Below, one piece after another: positions 5,877-13,939 of a DNA stretch of 25,546 nucleotides. Positions within the stretch are counted from its first letter, which is position 1; each line of letters starts with the position of its first letter. The stretch comes from a virus: positions 1-25,546 of IMG/VR virus record IMGVR_UViG_3300036715_000838, one strand, 5' to 3'. The translations under genes and the position numbers were made by a program. Below the pieces are notes generated by a model. It searched no databases. It saw nothing but the letters and a program-made list of their open reading frames with translations, and had not been told where the DNA came from.

Positions 5877-8395
5877 CTGACAAGATTACCATCCTCAAGC
5901 ATCCTACCAACCTACTGGCAAAGACCTGGCTGGCGGATGGCACGATCAAGGCCTATGACAACGCGAAATACTTTATTCACAAAGAGGTCAGCCTTGAGAA
6001 TATCGGCGCGTTGTCGGCACTACTGACGAGCCTAGAGCACGACGCCCGGTCTTGTGTGGTCCGCGGTGTATATGTCGGCCATGACAAGGCGGCAGAGCTT
6101 GACCCGGAGTACAAACGGGGAAATGTTCGCCGCATCGCTGACCTGTACGAGGACGCGCCGCACCATTGGATGTTGGTCGAAATCGACAATTTCGAGCCGT
6201 TGTGCGCGGACCCTGTAGCGCAGCCGATGCTGGCGGTCGAAGAATTCATCACGACCAGCCTGCCTGATTGTTTTCAAGGCGCGGCCTACCACTGGCAACT
6301 GTCAAACAGCGCAGGGCACGCGAAGAATGTCGGAAAGCTCAAGGCGCACGTGTGGTTCTGGCTGGCGACACCCTACACCAGCGAGCAACTGAAAGCCTGG
6401 GCAACGGCTTTCGGGCTCGACCTCGACAAGTCCGTATTCAATGCGGTGCAGGTACACTACACGGCCGCGCCAGTGTTTGAAGCGGGAGTGGCTGACCCCG
6501 TGCCCGTGCGTAGCGGTTTCGTGCCTGGCTTAATTAGCGGCGACGTAGCGCTGGAAATTGACTCCGGGTTGTTGGCGTCGGTCAGTGCAGGCGCGCAGGC
6601 CAGCAGGCACCAGCGATTGCTTGAGGTGGTCGACAACGACCCGATAGCGCAGCGTCTGGCAGACCGCGAAATGATTAAGTCGGTCGGCAAGAAAGGCGAG
6701 TTGTACATTGAATGCCCCCTGTCTGAAAATCACACCCAGGAATCAGGCGCGACGGCGACGGTGTACTACCCGGCGCATACAGGCGGTTATGCCAATGGGG
6801 CTTTTGTTTGTCAGCACGCGCATTGCCGCGACGTGCCTCAATCGGTGTTTCTCTCAAAAATTGGCGTTGACCCCGTCGATGATGACTTCGAGGAGGTGGG
6901 CGAGGATACCCCCGCCGAAGCGGGTAAGAAAATCAGAATCCCCGAAGCGCAGCACCTCACGACCGACCAAGCCAATGCGGTGCGCATCGTCAAACGTTAC
7001 GGGCAGCGGCTCATGGTATCGGCCGACCGTTGGTTTGCCTGGGTGGGCACCCATTGGGCGCAGGATGACGCGGCGGTGTATCGCTTCGCTTTGAATCTAT
7101 CAAAGGTTGTTCACACCGAAGCAGACCAATGGCGCGCGGGGAAAGCCGACACATCCGAAGAGCGGGAGAAGAACAACAAGATCGCGGACGCCTTGATTAG
7201 CTGGGCCAAAAAATCGGAAATGCGCGGCACCATCGAGGCCGCGCTGGGACTGGCGAAACGCATGCTGGCCGTGAGGGCGGAGGATTTGGACGCTGATCAG
7301 TGGGCGCTTAATTGCGCCAATGGCACGGTCGATTTGCGTACCGGCAAGATTCGCCCTCATAACCCAGACGACTATCTGACCCGGTTCATCGGCCTGCCCT
7401 ACCTGCCCCAGGCCAAAGCCCCGTTGTTCGAAACCGTCATTGCTCGGGTGGCCTGTGAGGAAGGCGAGCCCGTGCTCCCGTTGTCGGGCTTTCTGCAACG
7501 CTGGTTCGGCTACTGCGCCACCGGCTCGGTGCGTGAACAGAAGTTCGCGGTGCATTATGGGCAAGGCCGCAATGGTAAGAGCACGGTGCTGGATATTGTG
7601 GCCGAGGTGCTTGGCGATTATGCGACCACTGCTGCGCCTGGCCTCCTTATGAGCAACAGCCGCGACAGGCACCCGACAGAGATTGCCGACCTTTCCGGGC
7701 GACGGATGGTGACGGCGCACGAAACTGGCGATGGGGGCGTGCTGCGCGAGGATTTTGTGAAGCAGGCCACGGGTGGCGACAAGATCAAGGCACGCTACAT
7801 GCGCGGTGATTTTTTTGAGTTCCTGCCGACGCACAAACTACAGCTATTGACCAACCACAAACCCGCTATCAAGGGGCAGGACGAGGGGATGTGGCGTCGC
7901 GTCCTTCTGGTGCCGTTCAAAGCCCGATTTGGCACACCAGAAGAAGTTGCCAGCGGGCGGGCCACCTGCCTACGAGATACCCGTATCGTCGAGCACCTGG
8001 CCGCCGAGAGGGAGGGCGTGCTGGCCTGGGTCATCGCGGGTGCGGTGGATTGGTTCAGGGATGGCCTCAACCCGCCCGACGTGGTGCTGGCGGCCTCGAA
8101 GGACTACCAGACAGAGCAAGACCGAGTGTTTCAGTTTGTCAACGAGGAATGCGAGCTCGGCGCAGAGTTCGAGGGGAAAATCAGCACGCCATTCGGGGGC
8201 GGCTTGTATCCGGCTTATGCTAATTGGTGCAAAGCGGGCGGGATTCACCCACTTGCAAAAAATCGCTTCCTCTCTGAGTTGGAGAGATGCGTGCCATTTT
8301 TTGCACGGTTTGATAAACACGAAGTGATCGAAGGCGCAAAGCGGCGCAGATTTGCAGCCATTCGCGGATTGCGTTTAGTCGAAAGCGAGCCTTGA
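5873..8395 (+). CDS. D5/P4-type phage primase-helicase
   Basis: The 840-residue protein combines primase-like and helicase domains. The N-terminal 270 residues contain HHWMLVEIDNF and KLKAHVWFWL, which resemble an archaeo-eukaryotic-type primase core (moderate certainty). A zinc-finger-like cluster follows at C281, H287, C313 and C318 (ECPLSENH, CQHAHC). The C-terminal half is the phage/plasmid P4-type primase helicase: D5_N region, Walker A GQGRNGKST (about 563-571), a following acidic segment near VTAHETGDG and sensor-like LLTNHKP, an SF3 AAA+ arrangement. It should unwind the origin, prime synthesis and act with the family A polymerase. The ATG at 5873 overlaps the regulator stop codon and is preferred to upstream in-frame starts. 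The candidate origin lies immediately downstream. Confidence 0.92.
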   Translation: MTDKITILKHPTNLLAKTWLADGTIKAYDNAKYFIHKEVSLENIGALSALLTSLEHDARSCVVRGVYVGHDKAAELDPEYKRGNVRRIADLYEDAPHHWMLVEIDNFEPLCADPVAQPMLAVEEFITTSLPDCFQGAAYHWQLSNSAGHAKNVGKLKAHVWFWLATPYTSEQLKAWATAFGLDLDKSVFNAVQVHYTAAPVFEAGVADPVPVRSGFVPGLISGDVALEIDSGLLASVSAGAQASRHQRLLEVVDNDPIAQRLADREMIKSVGKKGELYIECPLSENHTQESGATATVYYPAHTGGYANGAFVCQHAHCRDVPQSVFLSKIGVDPVDDDFEEVGEDTPAEAGKKIRIPEAQHLTTDQANAVRIVKRYGQRLMVSADRWFAWVGTHWAQDDAAVYRFALNLSKVVHTEADQWRAGKADTSEEREKNNKIADALISWAKKSEMRGTIEAALGLAKRMLAVRAEDLDADQWALNCANGTVDLRTGKIRPHNPDDYLTRFIGLPYLPQAKAPLFETVIARVACEEGEPVLPLSGFLQRWFGYCATGSVREQKFAVHYGQGRNGKSTVLDIVAEVLGDYATTAAPGLLMSNSRDRHPTEIADLSGRRMVTAHETGDGGVLREDFVKQATGGDKIKARYMRGDFFEFLPTHKLQLLTNHKPAIKGQDEGMWRRVLLVPFKARFGTPEEVASGRATCLRDTRIVEHLAAEREGVLAWVIAGAVDWFRDGLNPPDVVLAASKDYQTEQDRVFQFVNEECELGAEFEGKISTPFGGGLYPAYANWCKAGGIHPLAKNRFLSELERCVPFFARFDKHEVIEGAKRRRFAAIRGLRLVESEP

Positions 8396-8403
8396 CAAAT
8401 GGT

Positions 8404-8517
8404 TTGCACCTCCAGCACCTCATAAAAGGCTGTTTTACTGTTATCCTCCTATAGTAAAAATATAAAATATAATAGAGAAATAGGAAAAATAGCGTTTTTG
8501 AGGTGCAGGAGGTGCAA
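8404..8517. other. Candidate replication origin: 19-bp inverted repeat flanking an AT-rich core
   Basis: The left arm at 8404-8422 and right arm at 8499-8517 are inverted copies matching at 18 of 19 positions. Each arm holds two copies of GCACCTC (8406 and 8415; inverted as GAGGTGC at 8500 and 8509) at a 9-bp period, giving four iteron-like boxes. Between them are 76 bases rich in A and T (for example 8451-8490) in an otherwise GC-rich genome. Iterons plus an AT-rich unwinding element beside a P4-type primase is the usual origin layout; the alternatives are a regulatory cruciform or a strong RNA hairpin. This fills the non-coding stretch 8396-8539. Confidence 0.6.
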
Positions 8518-8539
8518 GCAACTTTTTACGGATAAGACT

Positions 8540-8782
8540 ATGAATGTACGAAAAGTGGCGGTGAACGAGTCCGGTTTACGAATCGGGGAGGATCACCCGA
8601 ATGCTAAGCTGACGGATGCCGAGGTGGAGCAGATTCGCTTGCTGCACAAGTCGGGCATGGGCTACGGCACCCTGGCCGAGAAGTACGAGGTCAGCAAATG
8701 GGCGATTGGCCGGATTTGCCGATATGAGCGGCGAGCGCAGACCCCGGTGAATTTTAATCAAGTGCACGTACCTAAAGACTGA
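8540..8782 (+). CDS. Small helix-turn-helix DNA-binding protein (80 aa)
   Basis: The protein contains GEDHPNAKLTDAEVEQIRLLHKSGMGYGTLAEKYEVSKWAIGRICRYERR, a resolvase-like helix-turn-helix of the sort found in small phage regulators and at the ends of HNH/NUMOD homing endonucleases. No HNH residues are present, so it is probably a DNA-binding protein rather than a nuclease. The ATG at 8540 is preferred to a TTG at 8498 that would lie inside the inverted repeat; its ribosome binding site is weak (GGATAAG). It lies between the candidate origin and the terminase genes and may regulate late genes or mark the packaging site. Its last codons include the 9-bp GTGCACGTA motif. Confidence 0.75.
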   Translation: MNVRKVAVNESGLRIGEDHPNAKLTDAEVEQIRLLHKSGMGYGTLAEKYEVSKWAIGRICRYERRAQTPVNFNQVHVPKD

Positions 8783-8800
8783 TATGGGGAAATGAGCACC

Positions 8801-9310
8801 ATGGAAACCAAAGGGCGACCCTCAACCTATACGCCGGAAGTTGCGGCATTGATTTGCGAGCGATTGGCCGCTGGCGAGTCGCTGCGTGCTATCTGCCGCG
8901 ACGCCGGAATGCCGCCTGAATCGACGGTGCGCGGCTGGGTTTTAGACAACGTGCAAGGTTTTTACGCGCAATATGCACGTGCGCGAGGTATTGGCCTCGA
9001 CGTACTGGCCGAGGAAACCCTCGCCATTGCCGACACGCCCATGGAAGGCGTGCGCCGTGAGGAAAGCTCCGACGGTTACAAAGAAGTCCACGAGGATATG
9101 CTGGGGCACCGCAAGTTGCAGGTTGATACCCGCAAGTGGCTGCTATCCAAGCTGGCGCCGAAGAAGTACGGCGAGCGCACCGCCATGGAACTGACCGGGG
9201 CTGATGGCGGCCCGGTGCGGATCACGGACACCGAGCGAGCGGCGAAGATCGCGGCCATTCTTGCCAACGCCCAGGCGCGCAAGGAAGGCGATGCTTCCGA
9301 CCTCGTTTGA
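8801..9310 (+). CDS. Terminase small subunit
   Basis: The 169-residue protein has GRPSTYTPEVAALICERLAAGESLRAICRDAGMPPESTVRGW, the helix-turn-helix of Sf6-type terminase small subunits, then a helical region (ARARGIGLDVLAEETLAIAD) and the conserved KLQVDTRKWLLSKLAPKKYGERTAMELTG. It recognises the packaging site and regulates the large subunit. An ATG at 8792 is in frame, but the only Shine-Dalgarno-like sequence (GGGGA, 8786-8790) is 1 nt from it and 10 nt from the ATG at 8801, so 8801 is chosen. The gene overlaps the large subunit by 20 nt. Confidence 0.9.
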   Translation: METKGRPSTYTPEVAALICERLAAGESLRAICRDAGMPPESTVRGWVLDNVQGFYAQYARARGIGLDVLAEETLAIADTPMEGVRREESSDGYKEVHEDMLGHRKLQVDTRKWLLSKLAPKKYGERTAMELTGADGGPVRITDTERAAKIAAILANAQARKEGDASDLV

Positions 9311-10805
9311 CCCTACCCTGTTGGGCTATCTCAAGCCCGAGGAATTGGCCGAACTGGACGCGTTGATCGCCGCCGACACGACGATATGGCGCCCGCTGCC
9401 CGGCCCGCAGTCGATTGCCTACCACTCCAAGGCCGATGTTATCGGCTACGGTGGAGCGGCCGGGGGTGGCAAGACCGACCTCGCGTGCGGCAAGGCACTG
9501 ACCCAGCACCAGAAGGTTCTTGTGCTGCGCCGTGAAGCCACGCAGCTAACCGGCATCATTGACCGATTCACCGAGCTAATCGGCAGCCGCGACGGCTACA
9601 ATGGCGCCGAGCGCATTTGGCGGTTGCCTGCCAAGCAGATAGAGTTCGGGTCGACGCCCAACCTTGACGACTGGAGCAAGTATCAAGGCCGCCCTCATGA
9701 CCTGCTGGTGTTCGACGAGGCGGCCAATTTTTTGGAGTCGCAGGCGCGCGCATTGTTGGGTTGGTTGCGGTCGGTGGATGCTACCCAGCGCTGCCAGGCG
9801 CTGCTGACATTCAACCCGCCCACCACGGCCGATGGCCGGTGGGTCGTTTCCTTCTTCGCGCCCTGGCTCGACCCGAAGCACCCAAACCCGGCCCAGCCCG
9901 GCGAGCTGCGGTGGTTCGCCATGATCGATGGCGAGGAGGTCGAGGTCGCCAGCGGCGAGCCATTCCGCCACGGCGCCGACCTAATCAAACCGATGAGCCG
10001 AACGTTCATCCCCTCGCGCGTCAGCGATAACCCCTACCTAATGGGGACCGGCTACATGGCAACCCTGCAATCCTTACCCGAGCCCCTGCGCTCTCAAATG
10101 CTCTATGGCGACTTCCAAGCTGGCATCGAGGATGACCCCTGGCAGGTTATCCCGACCGAGTGGGTGGAAGCGGCCCAGGCCAGGTGGAAGCGGCCCGACA
10201 AGCTGGCGCCCATGGATTCGCTGGGTGTGGATGTGGCTCGAGGCGGTCGCGACAACACCCTCATCGCCCGTCGCCATGGCATGTGGTTCGATGAGGCGCT
10301 GGTCTATCCTGGATCGCAGACACCGGACGGCCCGACCGTTGCGGGCCTAACGATTGCAGCGATGCGCGACCAGGCGGTGATCCATATCGATGTAATAGGC
10401 GTGGGCTCGTCGCCCTACGATTTTCTCAACGACGCCGGCCAGCAGGTGGTCGGAGTAAACGTGGCCGAATCTGCTACCAGCACCGACAAGTCAGGCCGGT
10501 TGCGCTTCAAAAACTTGCGCAGCGAGTTGTGGTGGCGGCTGCGCGAGGCCCTGGACCCGGCCAATAACACGGGTATCGCTCTGCCGCCAGATACCCGCCT
10601 TTTGGCTGACCTGTGCGCGCCGACGTGGGAGCTATCGGGCTCGACCATCTACGTGGCAAGCCGCGAGCAGATCATGGACAAAATCGGGCGCTCACCCGAC
10701 TACGGCAGCGCCTACGTGCTGGCCCTGCTCGACACTCCGAAGCGTCGGGCCCTTGCCCTGGGCAAGGACAAACAGCGCCGCGAATACGACCCCTACGCTA
10801 CTTGA
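9291..10805 (+). CDS. Terminase large subunit (DNA-packaging ATPase and nuclease)
   Basis: The 504-residue protein shows a Walker A GGAAGGGKT (54-62, K61), Walker B LLVFDEA (D142, E143), coupling motif LLTFNPP (171-177), and an RNase H-like nuclease with GVDVARGGRDNT (D314, D321), HIDVIGVG (D367) and SPDYGSAYVLAL (D470). It drives genome packaging through the portal and cuts the concatemer. Start at 9291 has AAGGA 5 nt upstream and lies inside the small subunit gene, giving translational coupling. Length is normal for the family. Confidence 0.95.
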   Translation: MLPTSFDPTLLGYLKPEELAELDALIAADTTIWRPLPGPQSIAYHSKADVIGYGGAAGGGKTDLACGKALTQHQKVLVLRREATQLTGIIDRFTELIGSRDGYNGAERIWRLPAKQIEFGSTPNLDDWSKYQGRPHDLLVFDEAANFLESQARALLGWLRSVDATQRCQALLTFNPPTTADGRWVVSFFAPWLDPKHPNPAQPGELRWFAMIDGEEVEVASGEPFRHGADLIKPMSRTFIPSRVSDNPYLMGTGYMATLQSLPEPLRSQMLYGDFQAGIEDDPWQVIPTEWVEAAQARWKRPDKLAPMDSLGVDVARGGRDNTLIARRHGMWFDEALVYPGSQTPDGPTVAGLTIAAMRDQAVIHIDVIGVGSSPYDFLNDAGQQVVGVNVAESATSTDKSGRLRFKNLRSELWWRLREALDPANNTGIALPPDTRLLADLCAPTWELSGSTIYVASREQIMDKIGRSPDYGSAYVLALLDTPKRRALALGKDKQRREYDPYAT

Positions 10806-10840
10806 TGCGCGCCACCACGGCAGCGTGCTGACGGCAGGCA

Positions 10841-10872
10841 GTGCACGTACCTGAAAACCTGCCGCCTACGAT
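10841..10872 (+). promoter_or_regulatory. Putative late promoter, copy 1 (before the acetyltransferase)
   Basis: GTGCACGTA (10841-10849), 16 bases, then CTACGAT (10866-10872). TACGAT fits a sigma70 -10 at its key T, A and last T positions, and CACGTA sits where a -35 would be with a 17-bp spacer. A 7-bp inverted repeat, CGGCAGG (10832) and CCTGCCG (10858), surrounds the first box. The predicted start point is near 10879. Confidence 0.55.
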
Positions 10873-10896
10873 GCTCGCAAACCTAGGAGCGAGCAT
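10871..10896 (+). promoter_or_regulatory. Start-codon hairpin of the acetyltransferase gene
   Basis: ATGCTCGC (10871-10878) and GCGAGCAT (10889-10896) form a perfect 8-bp stem with AAACCTAGGA in the loop. The right arm includes the first two bases of the ATG at 10895 and the AGGAG ribosome binding site is split between loop and stem. In any transcript from upstream the start would be hidden. Confidence 0.65.
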
Positions 10897-11347
10897 GTAC
10901 GAAATCCGCGAATCCACCGTCAGCGAAATGCTGGCCCTTGCCGGCGACCTGTTCGCCGAACACTGGGATGAAATCGCACTGAACAAACACATGATGGTGA
11001 TAAAGCCCGATACAAAACGGTACGAGGCCATGGAAGCCAGTGGTAGCCTGTTCATTTTTGCGGCTTTCGACAAGGATGGCGCGCTGGTCGGCTATTCGGT
11101 GAACTTCGTCGTGTACCACCTGCACTACGCCGACCTGTGTATTGCGTCTAATGACCTGCTGTTTGTCAGCAAAGAGCACCGCCACGGGCGCATTGGCCTG
11201 CAACTAATTCGGGCAACCGAGGCAAAGGCCCGGCGAGAAGGCGCGCGCCTCGTACTGTGGCACGCGAAACCCAACACACCGCTCGCCGAAATCATGCCCC
11301 GCCTGGGCTACGACGTGCAGGATATAACTTTCAGCCGGGAGGTTTGA
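10895..11347 (+). CDS. GNAT-family N-acetyltransferase
   Basis: The 150-residue protein has the GNAT layout: N-terminal helix, central strands (GSLFIFAAFDKDGALVGYSVNFVV), the acetyl-CoA loop and helix (LLFVSKEHRHGRIGLQLIRATEAKARREGA) and a C-terminal LGYDVQDITFSREV. The loop RHGRIG (96-101) departs from the usual R-x-x-G-x-G in having R at the fourth position. The substrate is unknown; in phages such enzymes may acetylate host or virion proteins or a toxin-like amine. The start at 10895 is chosen because AGGAG lies 5 nt upstream; an in-frame GTG at 10841 and ATG at 10871 lack a good site. It sits between terminase and portal and has its own candidate promoter and hairpin. Confidence 0.85.
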   Translation: MYEIRESTVSEMLALAGDLFAEHWDEIALNKHMMVIKPDTKRYEAMEASGSLFIFAAFDKDGALVGYSVNFVVYHLHYADLCIASNDLLFVSKEHRHGRIGLQLIRATEAKARREGARLVLWHAKPNTPLAEIMPRLGYDVQDITFSREV

Positions 11348-11349
11348 TC

Positions 11350-11652
11350 ATGGGAATAGTCGCAGCCGTCGCCGCTGCCGTAGGCACGGGCTACAGCATC
11401 TACTCGGGCGAACGCGCAGCCAGTGCCCAGGAAAACGCGCAGGGGCAAGCGAAGGCCAATGCCGACAAGCAAGCCGCTGCCGCCGACCAGGCGCAGAATA
11501 GAGCCAACCAGAAGCACCCCGACGTTTCCTCCATTCTCTCGGCCGCAAGTCAAGCGGGCAGAGCTGGCGAGTCCGGCACGATGCTGACCGGCCCGGCCGG
11601 CGTGGACGCCAGCACGCTGAAACTCGGCAAGAACACCCTCCTGGGGCAATAA
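11350..11652 (+). CDS. Small Ala/Gln-rich phage structural protein, unknown function (100 aa)
   Basis: The N-terminus (MGIVAAVAAAVGTGYSIYSGERAAS) is a hydrophobic Ala/Gly helix resembling a membrane-active or glycine-zipper segment. A Gln/Ala-rich helical region follows, and the end GTMLTGPAGVDASTLKLGKNTLLGQ is a pattern that recurs in small proteins encoded next to portal genes. GGGAGG, 7 nt before the ATG, lies in the end of the acetyltransferase gene. It may be a minor virion or ejection protein, since the gp14-like protein at 19941 has a similar composition; that is inference. Confidence 0.75.
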   Translation: MGIVAAVAAAVGTGYSIYSGERAASAQENAQGQAKANADKQAAAADQAQNRANQKHPDVSSILSAASQAGRAGESGTMLTGPAGVDASTLKLGKNTLLGQ

Positions 11653-11655
11653 GCT

Positions 11656-13323
11656 ATGGCCGACAAAACCCCGCGCTCTGAACTGCTCACACGCTGGGGT
11701 CAACTCAAGACCGAGCGGGCTACCTGGTGGGCGCATTGGAAGGAGATTAGCGACTACCTGCTGCCCCGTTCCGGCCGCTTCTTCATCCAGGATCGCAACC
11801 GGGGAAACCGGCGCCACAACAACATTTATGACAGTACAGGCACACGCGCGTTGCGCGTGCTCGCGGCAGGCATGATGTCGGGCATGACTAGCCCGGCGCG
11901 ACCCTGGTTCCGCCTGGCGACGGCCGACGCGGACCTGATGAAGTACGACCCGGTCAAGTTGTGGTTGAACGATGTAAGCAACTTGATGCACACGATATTT
12001 CAGCGCTCGAACACCTACCGGGCGCTGCACTCCATGTACGAAGAATTGGGCGCGTTTGGAACAGCGGCTAGCATCGTAATGCCCGACTTTAGAAACGTCA
12101 TCCACCACTACCCGCTGACAACGGGCGAATACTGCATTGCGACCAACTGGAAGGGCGAGGTGACTACGCTATACCGCGAGTTCCAGAAAACCGTCCACGA
12201 GGTCGTCTCCGAGTTCGGCATCGACAAGGTAAGCAACACGGTCAAAAACCTGTATGACCGTGGCAGCCTCGACGCCTGGATAACGATCATCCATTGCATC
12301 GAGCCCCGCACCGACCGCGACCAGACCAAGAGCGACAACCTCAATATGGAATGGAAGTCGATTTATTTCGAGGTCGGCGCACGCGAAGGCGAGGTCCTGC
12401 GCGAGGCCGGCTTTAATCACTTCCCCGCCTTAGTACCGCGCTGGGCGTTATCCGGCGGCGACATCTACGGCAACAGCCCCGGCATGGAAGCCTTGGGCGA
12501 CATCAAGCAGCTACAGCATGAGCAACTGCGTAAGGCGCAGGGCATCGACTACAAGACCAAGCCGCCTTTGCAGGTGCCCACCAGCATGAAGAACCGCGAC
12601 GTGGAAACCCTGCCCGGCGGCGTCAGTTACGTGGATATGGCTGGGCCGAATGGCGGCATTAAAACCGCCTTCGAGGTGAATATCGACCTCTCGCACTTGC
12701 TGGCCGACATTCAGGACGTGCGCCAGCGCATTCAGGGCGGATTTTACGCGGATATGTTCCTGATGCTGGCGAACCAAAGCGACGCCCGCATGACGGCCAC
12801 CGAGGTGGCCGAACGGCACGAGGAAAAACTGCTCATGTTGGGGCCCGTGCTGGAACGGTTGCAAAACGAACTGCTCGACCCGCTCATCGAGATGACGTTC
12901 GATCAGATATTGAAAGCGGGCATCGTGCCACCCCCGCCCAAGGAACTGCAAGGCCACGACATCAACGTCGAGCTGGTCAGCATGTTGGCGCAGGCGCAAC
13001 GTGCGGTGGGCACCAACAGCATCGACCGATTCGTCGGCAACCTTGGCGCGGTGGCGCAGTTCAAGCCCGAAGTCCTCGACAAGTTCGACGCCGATAAGTG
13101 GGCGGATGTCTATTCCGATTCGCTGGGCCTCGACCCGCATATCCTCGTGCCGTCCGACCAGGTGGAAGCCCTGCGCCAGCAACGCGCCCAAGCGCAGCAG
13201 CAAGCGCAGCAGGCCGCCATGCTGAACCAGGGCGCCGACACTGCGCAAAAGCTGGCCGCAGCCAGGGGCAGCGCTCCCAATGCACCGACCGACATAACCC
13301 GCGCTTTCAGCGGATACACCTAA
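11656..13323 (+). CDS. Portal protein (podovirus head-to-tail connector)
   Basis: The 555-residue protein matches the T7 gp8-type connector family in length and pattern: WWAHWKEISDYLLPRSGRF near the N-terminus, YDSTGTRALRVLAAGMMSGMTSPARPWFRL, YEELGAFGTAASIV and a C-terminal clip/barrel region with ADMFLMLANQSDARMTATEVAERHEEKLLMLGPVLERLQNELLDPLI. It forms the dodecameric ring at one capsid vertex through which the terminase pumps DNA and to which the short tail attaches. The C-terminal 60 residues are Gln/Ala-rich (RQQRAQAQQQAQQAAML) and likely form the barrel helix. It follows the small Ala-rich gene by 3 nt. Confidence 0.93.
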   Translation: MADKTPRSELLTRWGQLKTERATWWAHWKEISDYLLPRSGRFFIQDRNRGNRRHNNIYDSTGTRALRVLAAGMMSGMTSPARPWFRLATADADLMKYDPVKLWLNDVSNLMHTIFQRSNTYRALHSMYEELGAFGTAASIVMPDFRNVIHHYPLTTGEYCIATNWKGEVTTLYREFQKTVHEVVSEFGIDKVSNTVKNLYDRGSLDAWITIIHCIEPRTDRDQTKSDNLNMEWKSIYFEVGAREGEVLREAGFNHFPALVPRWALSGGDIYGNSPGMEALGDIKQLQHEQLRKAQGIDYKTKPPLQVPTSMKNRDVETLPGGVSYVDMAGPNGGIKTAFEVNIDLSHLLADIQDVRQRIQGGFYADMFLMLANQSDARMTATEVAERHEEKLLMLGPVLERLQNELLDPLIEMTFDQILKAGIVPPPPKELQGHDINVELVSMLAQAQRAVGTNSIDRFVGNLGAVAQFKPEVLDKFDADKWADVYSDSLGLDPHILVPSDQVEALRQQRAQAQQQAQQAAMLNQGADTAQKLAAARGSAPNAPTDITRAFSGYT

Positions 13324-13338
13324 CCCAAGGAGATAACC

Positions 13339-13632
13339 ATGCCTCGCGTACTTTTCAGCAAAGCCGCCTACACCCCCGGCCAGTTTCAATCGACCGAGTT
13401 CGAAGGTGAAGCCGTAACCCCCAGCGACTCCGCCGACTTGCCCAGCGGGGCCTGCACGGCCATCTACACGACCGGCGCCGGCAACGTAAACGTCAATCTG
13501 GCAGGCGGTGGCACTGCGGTGCTGACGGGCCTCTCTGCCGGTCAAATCGTGCGCGTGAATGCGAGCCGCATCCTTGCAACCAGTACCACGGCCACTGGCA
13601 TCTTCGCCCTGTACCCGGCCGGCAACCTGTAA
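13339..13632 (+). CDS. Small head protein, spike-base (Rcc01079)-like, copy 1
   Basis: The 97-residue protein contains VTPSDSADLPSGACTAIYTT, VNVNLAGGGTAVLTGLSAGQIVRVNASRI and ATSTTATGIFALY. This compact all-beta pattern matches the small family named for the gene transfer agent head-spike base protein Rcc01079. It would decorate the capsid or connector. A strong AAGGAG lies 8 nt upstream. The neighbouring gene encodes a diverged copy. The family assignment is moderately sure; its role in this virion is inferred from position between portal and scaffold. Confidence 0.7.
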   Translation: MPRVLFSKAAYTPGQFQSTEFEGEAVTPSDSADLPSGACTAIYTTGAGNVNVNLAGGGTAVLTGLSAGQIVRVNASRILATSTTATGIFALYPAGNL

Positions 13633-13644
13633 GGAGCCCAGGTC

Positions 13645-13926
13645 ATGAATCCGTTTTACGTTACGACCAATGACGCCAGCCCGATGCAGTCGGCGCTGGC
13701 CGTCACTCCAAACGATTCCGTCAACCTTGTACCCCCTACCGGCCCGGCCCGGCCGACGCGCGCCATTCTGGTGGGCGGCACGGGCAATGCGGTCCTAGTC
13801 ATGGCTGACGGCAGCACTGCGACCGTGACCGTGCCCGCGACGGGTTGCGGCTTCCTGCTCTCGTTGGCAGTGACCCGAATCTATGCCACCGGCACGACGG
13901 CTACCAGCATCGTCGCTTTCTACTAG
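13645..13926 (+). CDS. Small head protein, spike-base (Rcc01079)-like, copy 2
   Basis: The 93-residue protein shares with the preceding gene the framework AVTPNDSVNL, the strand pairs around AILVGGTGNAVLVMADGSTATVTVP and the ending TRIYATGTTATSIVAFY (compare ATSTTATGIFALY). It appears to be a tandem paralogue that has diverged, most in the centre. A GGAG lies upstream of the ATG at 13645. It could occupy a different site on the virion or mix with copy 1 in one structure. Confidence 0.7.
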   Translation: MNPFYVTTNDASPMQSALAVTPNDSVNLVPPTGPARPTRAILVGGTGNAVLVMADGSTATVTVPATGCGFLLSLAVTRIYATGTTATSIVAFY

Positions 13927-13939
13927 GAGCACCACTACC

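Noticed and set aside
8468-8473. Perfect TATAAT in the AT-rich core behind the primase gene
   Set aside because: No -35-like sequence lies 16-18 bp upstream and the whole core is A/T-rich, so such a hexamer is expected by chance.
12511-13545. 344-residue open frame antisense to the portal and spike-base genes
   Set aside because: It crosses the portal/spike-base boundary on the opposite strand and its composition (His, Gly, Val, Arg-rich) is that of a reverse shadow of GC-rich coding DNA.
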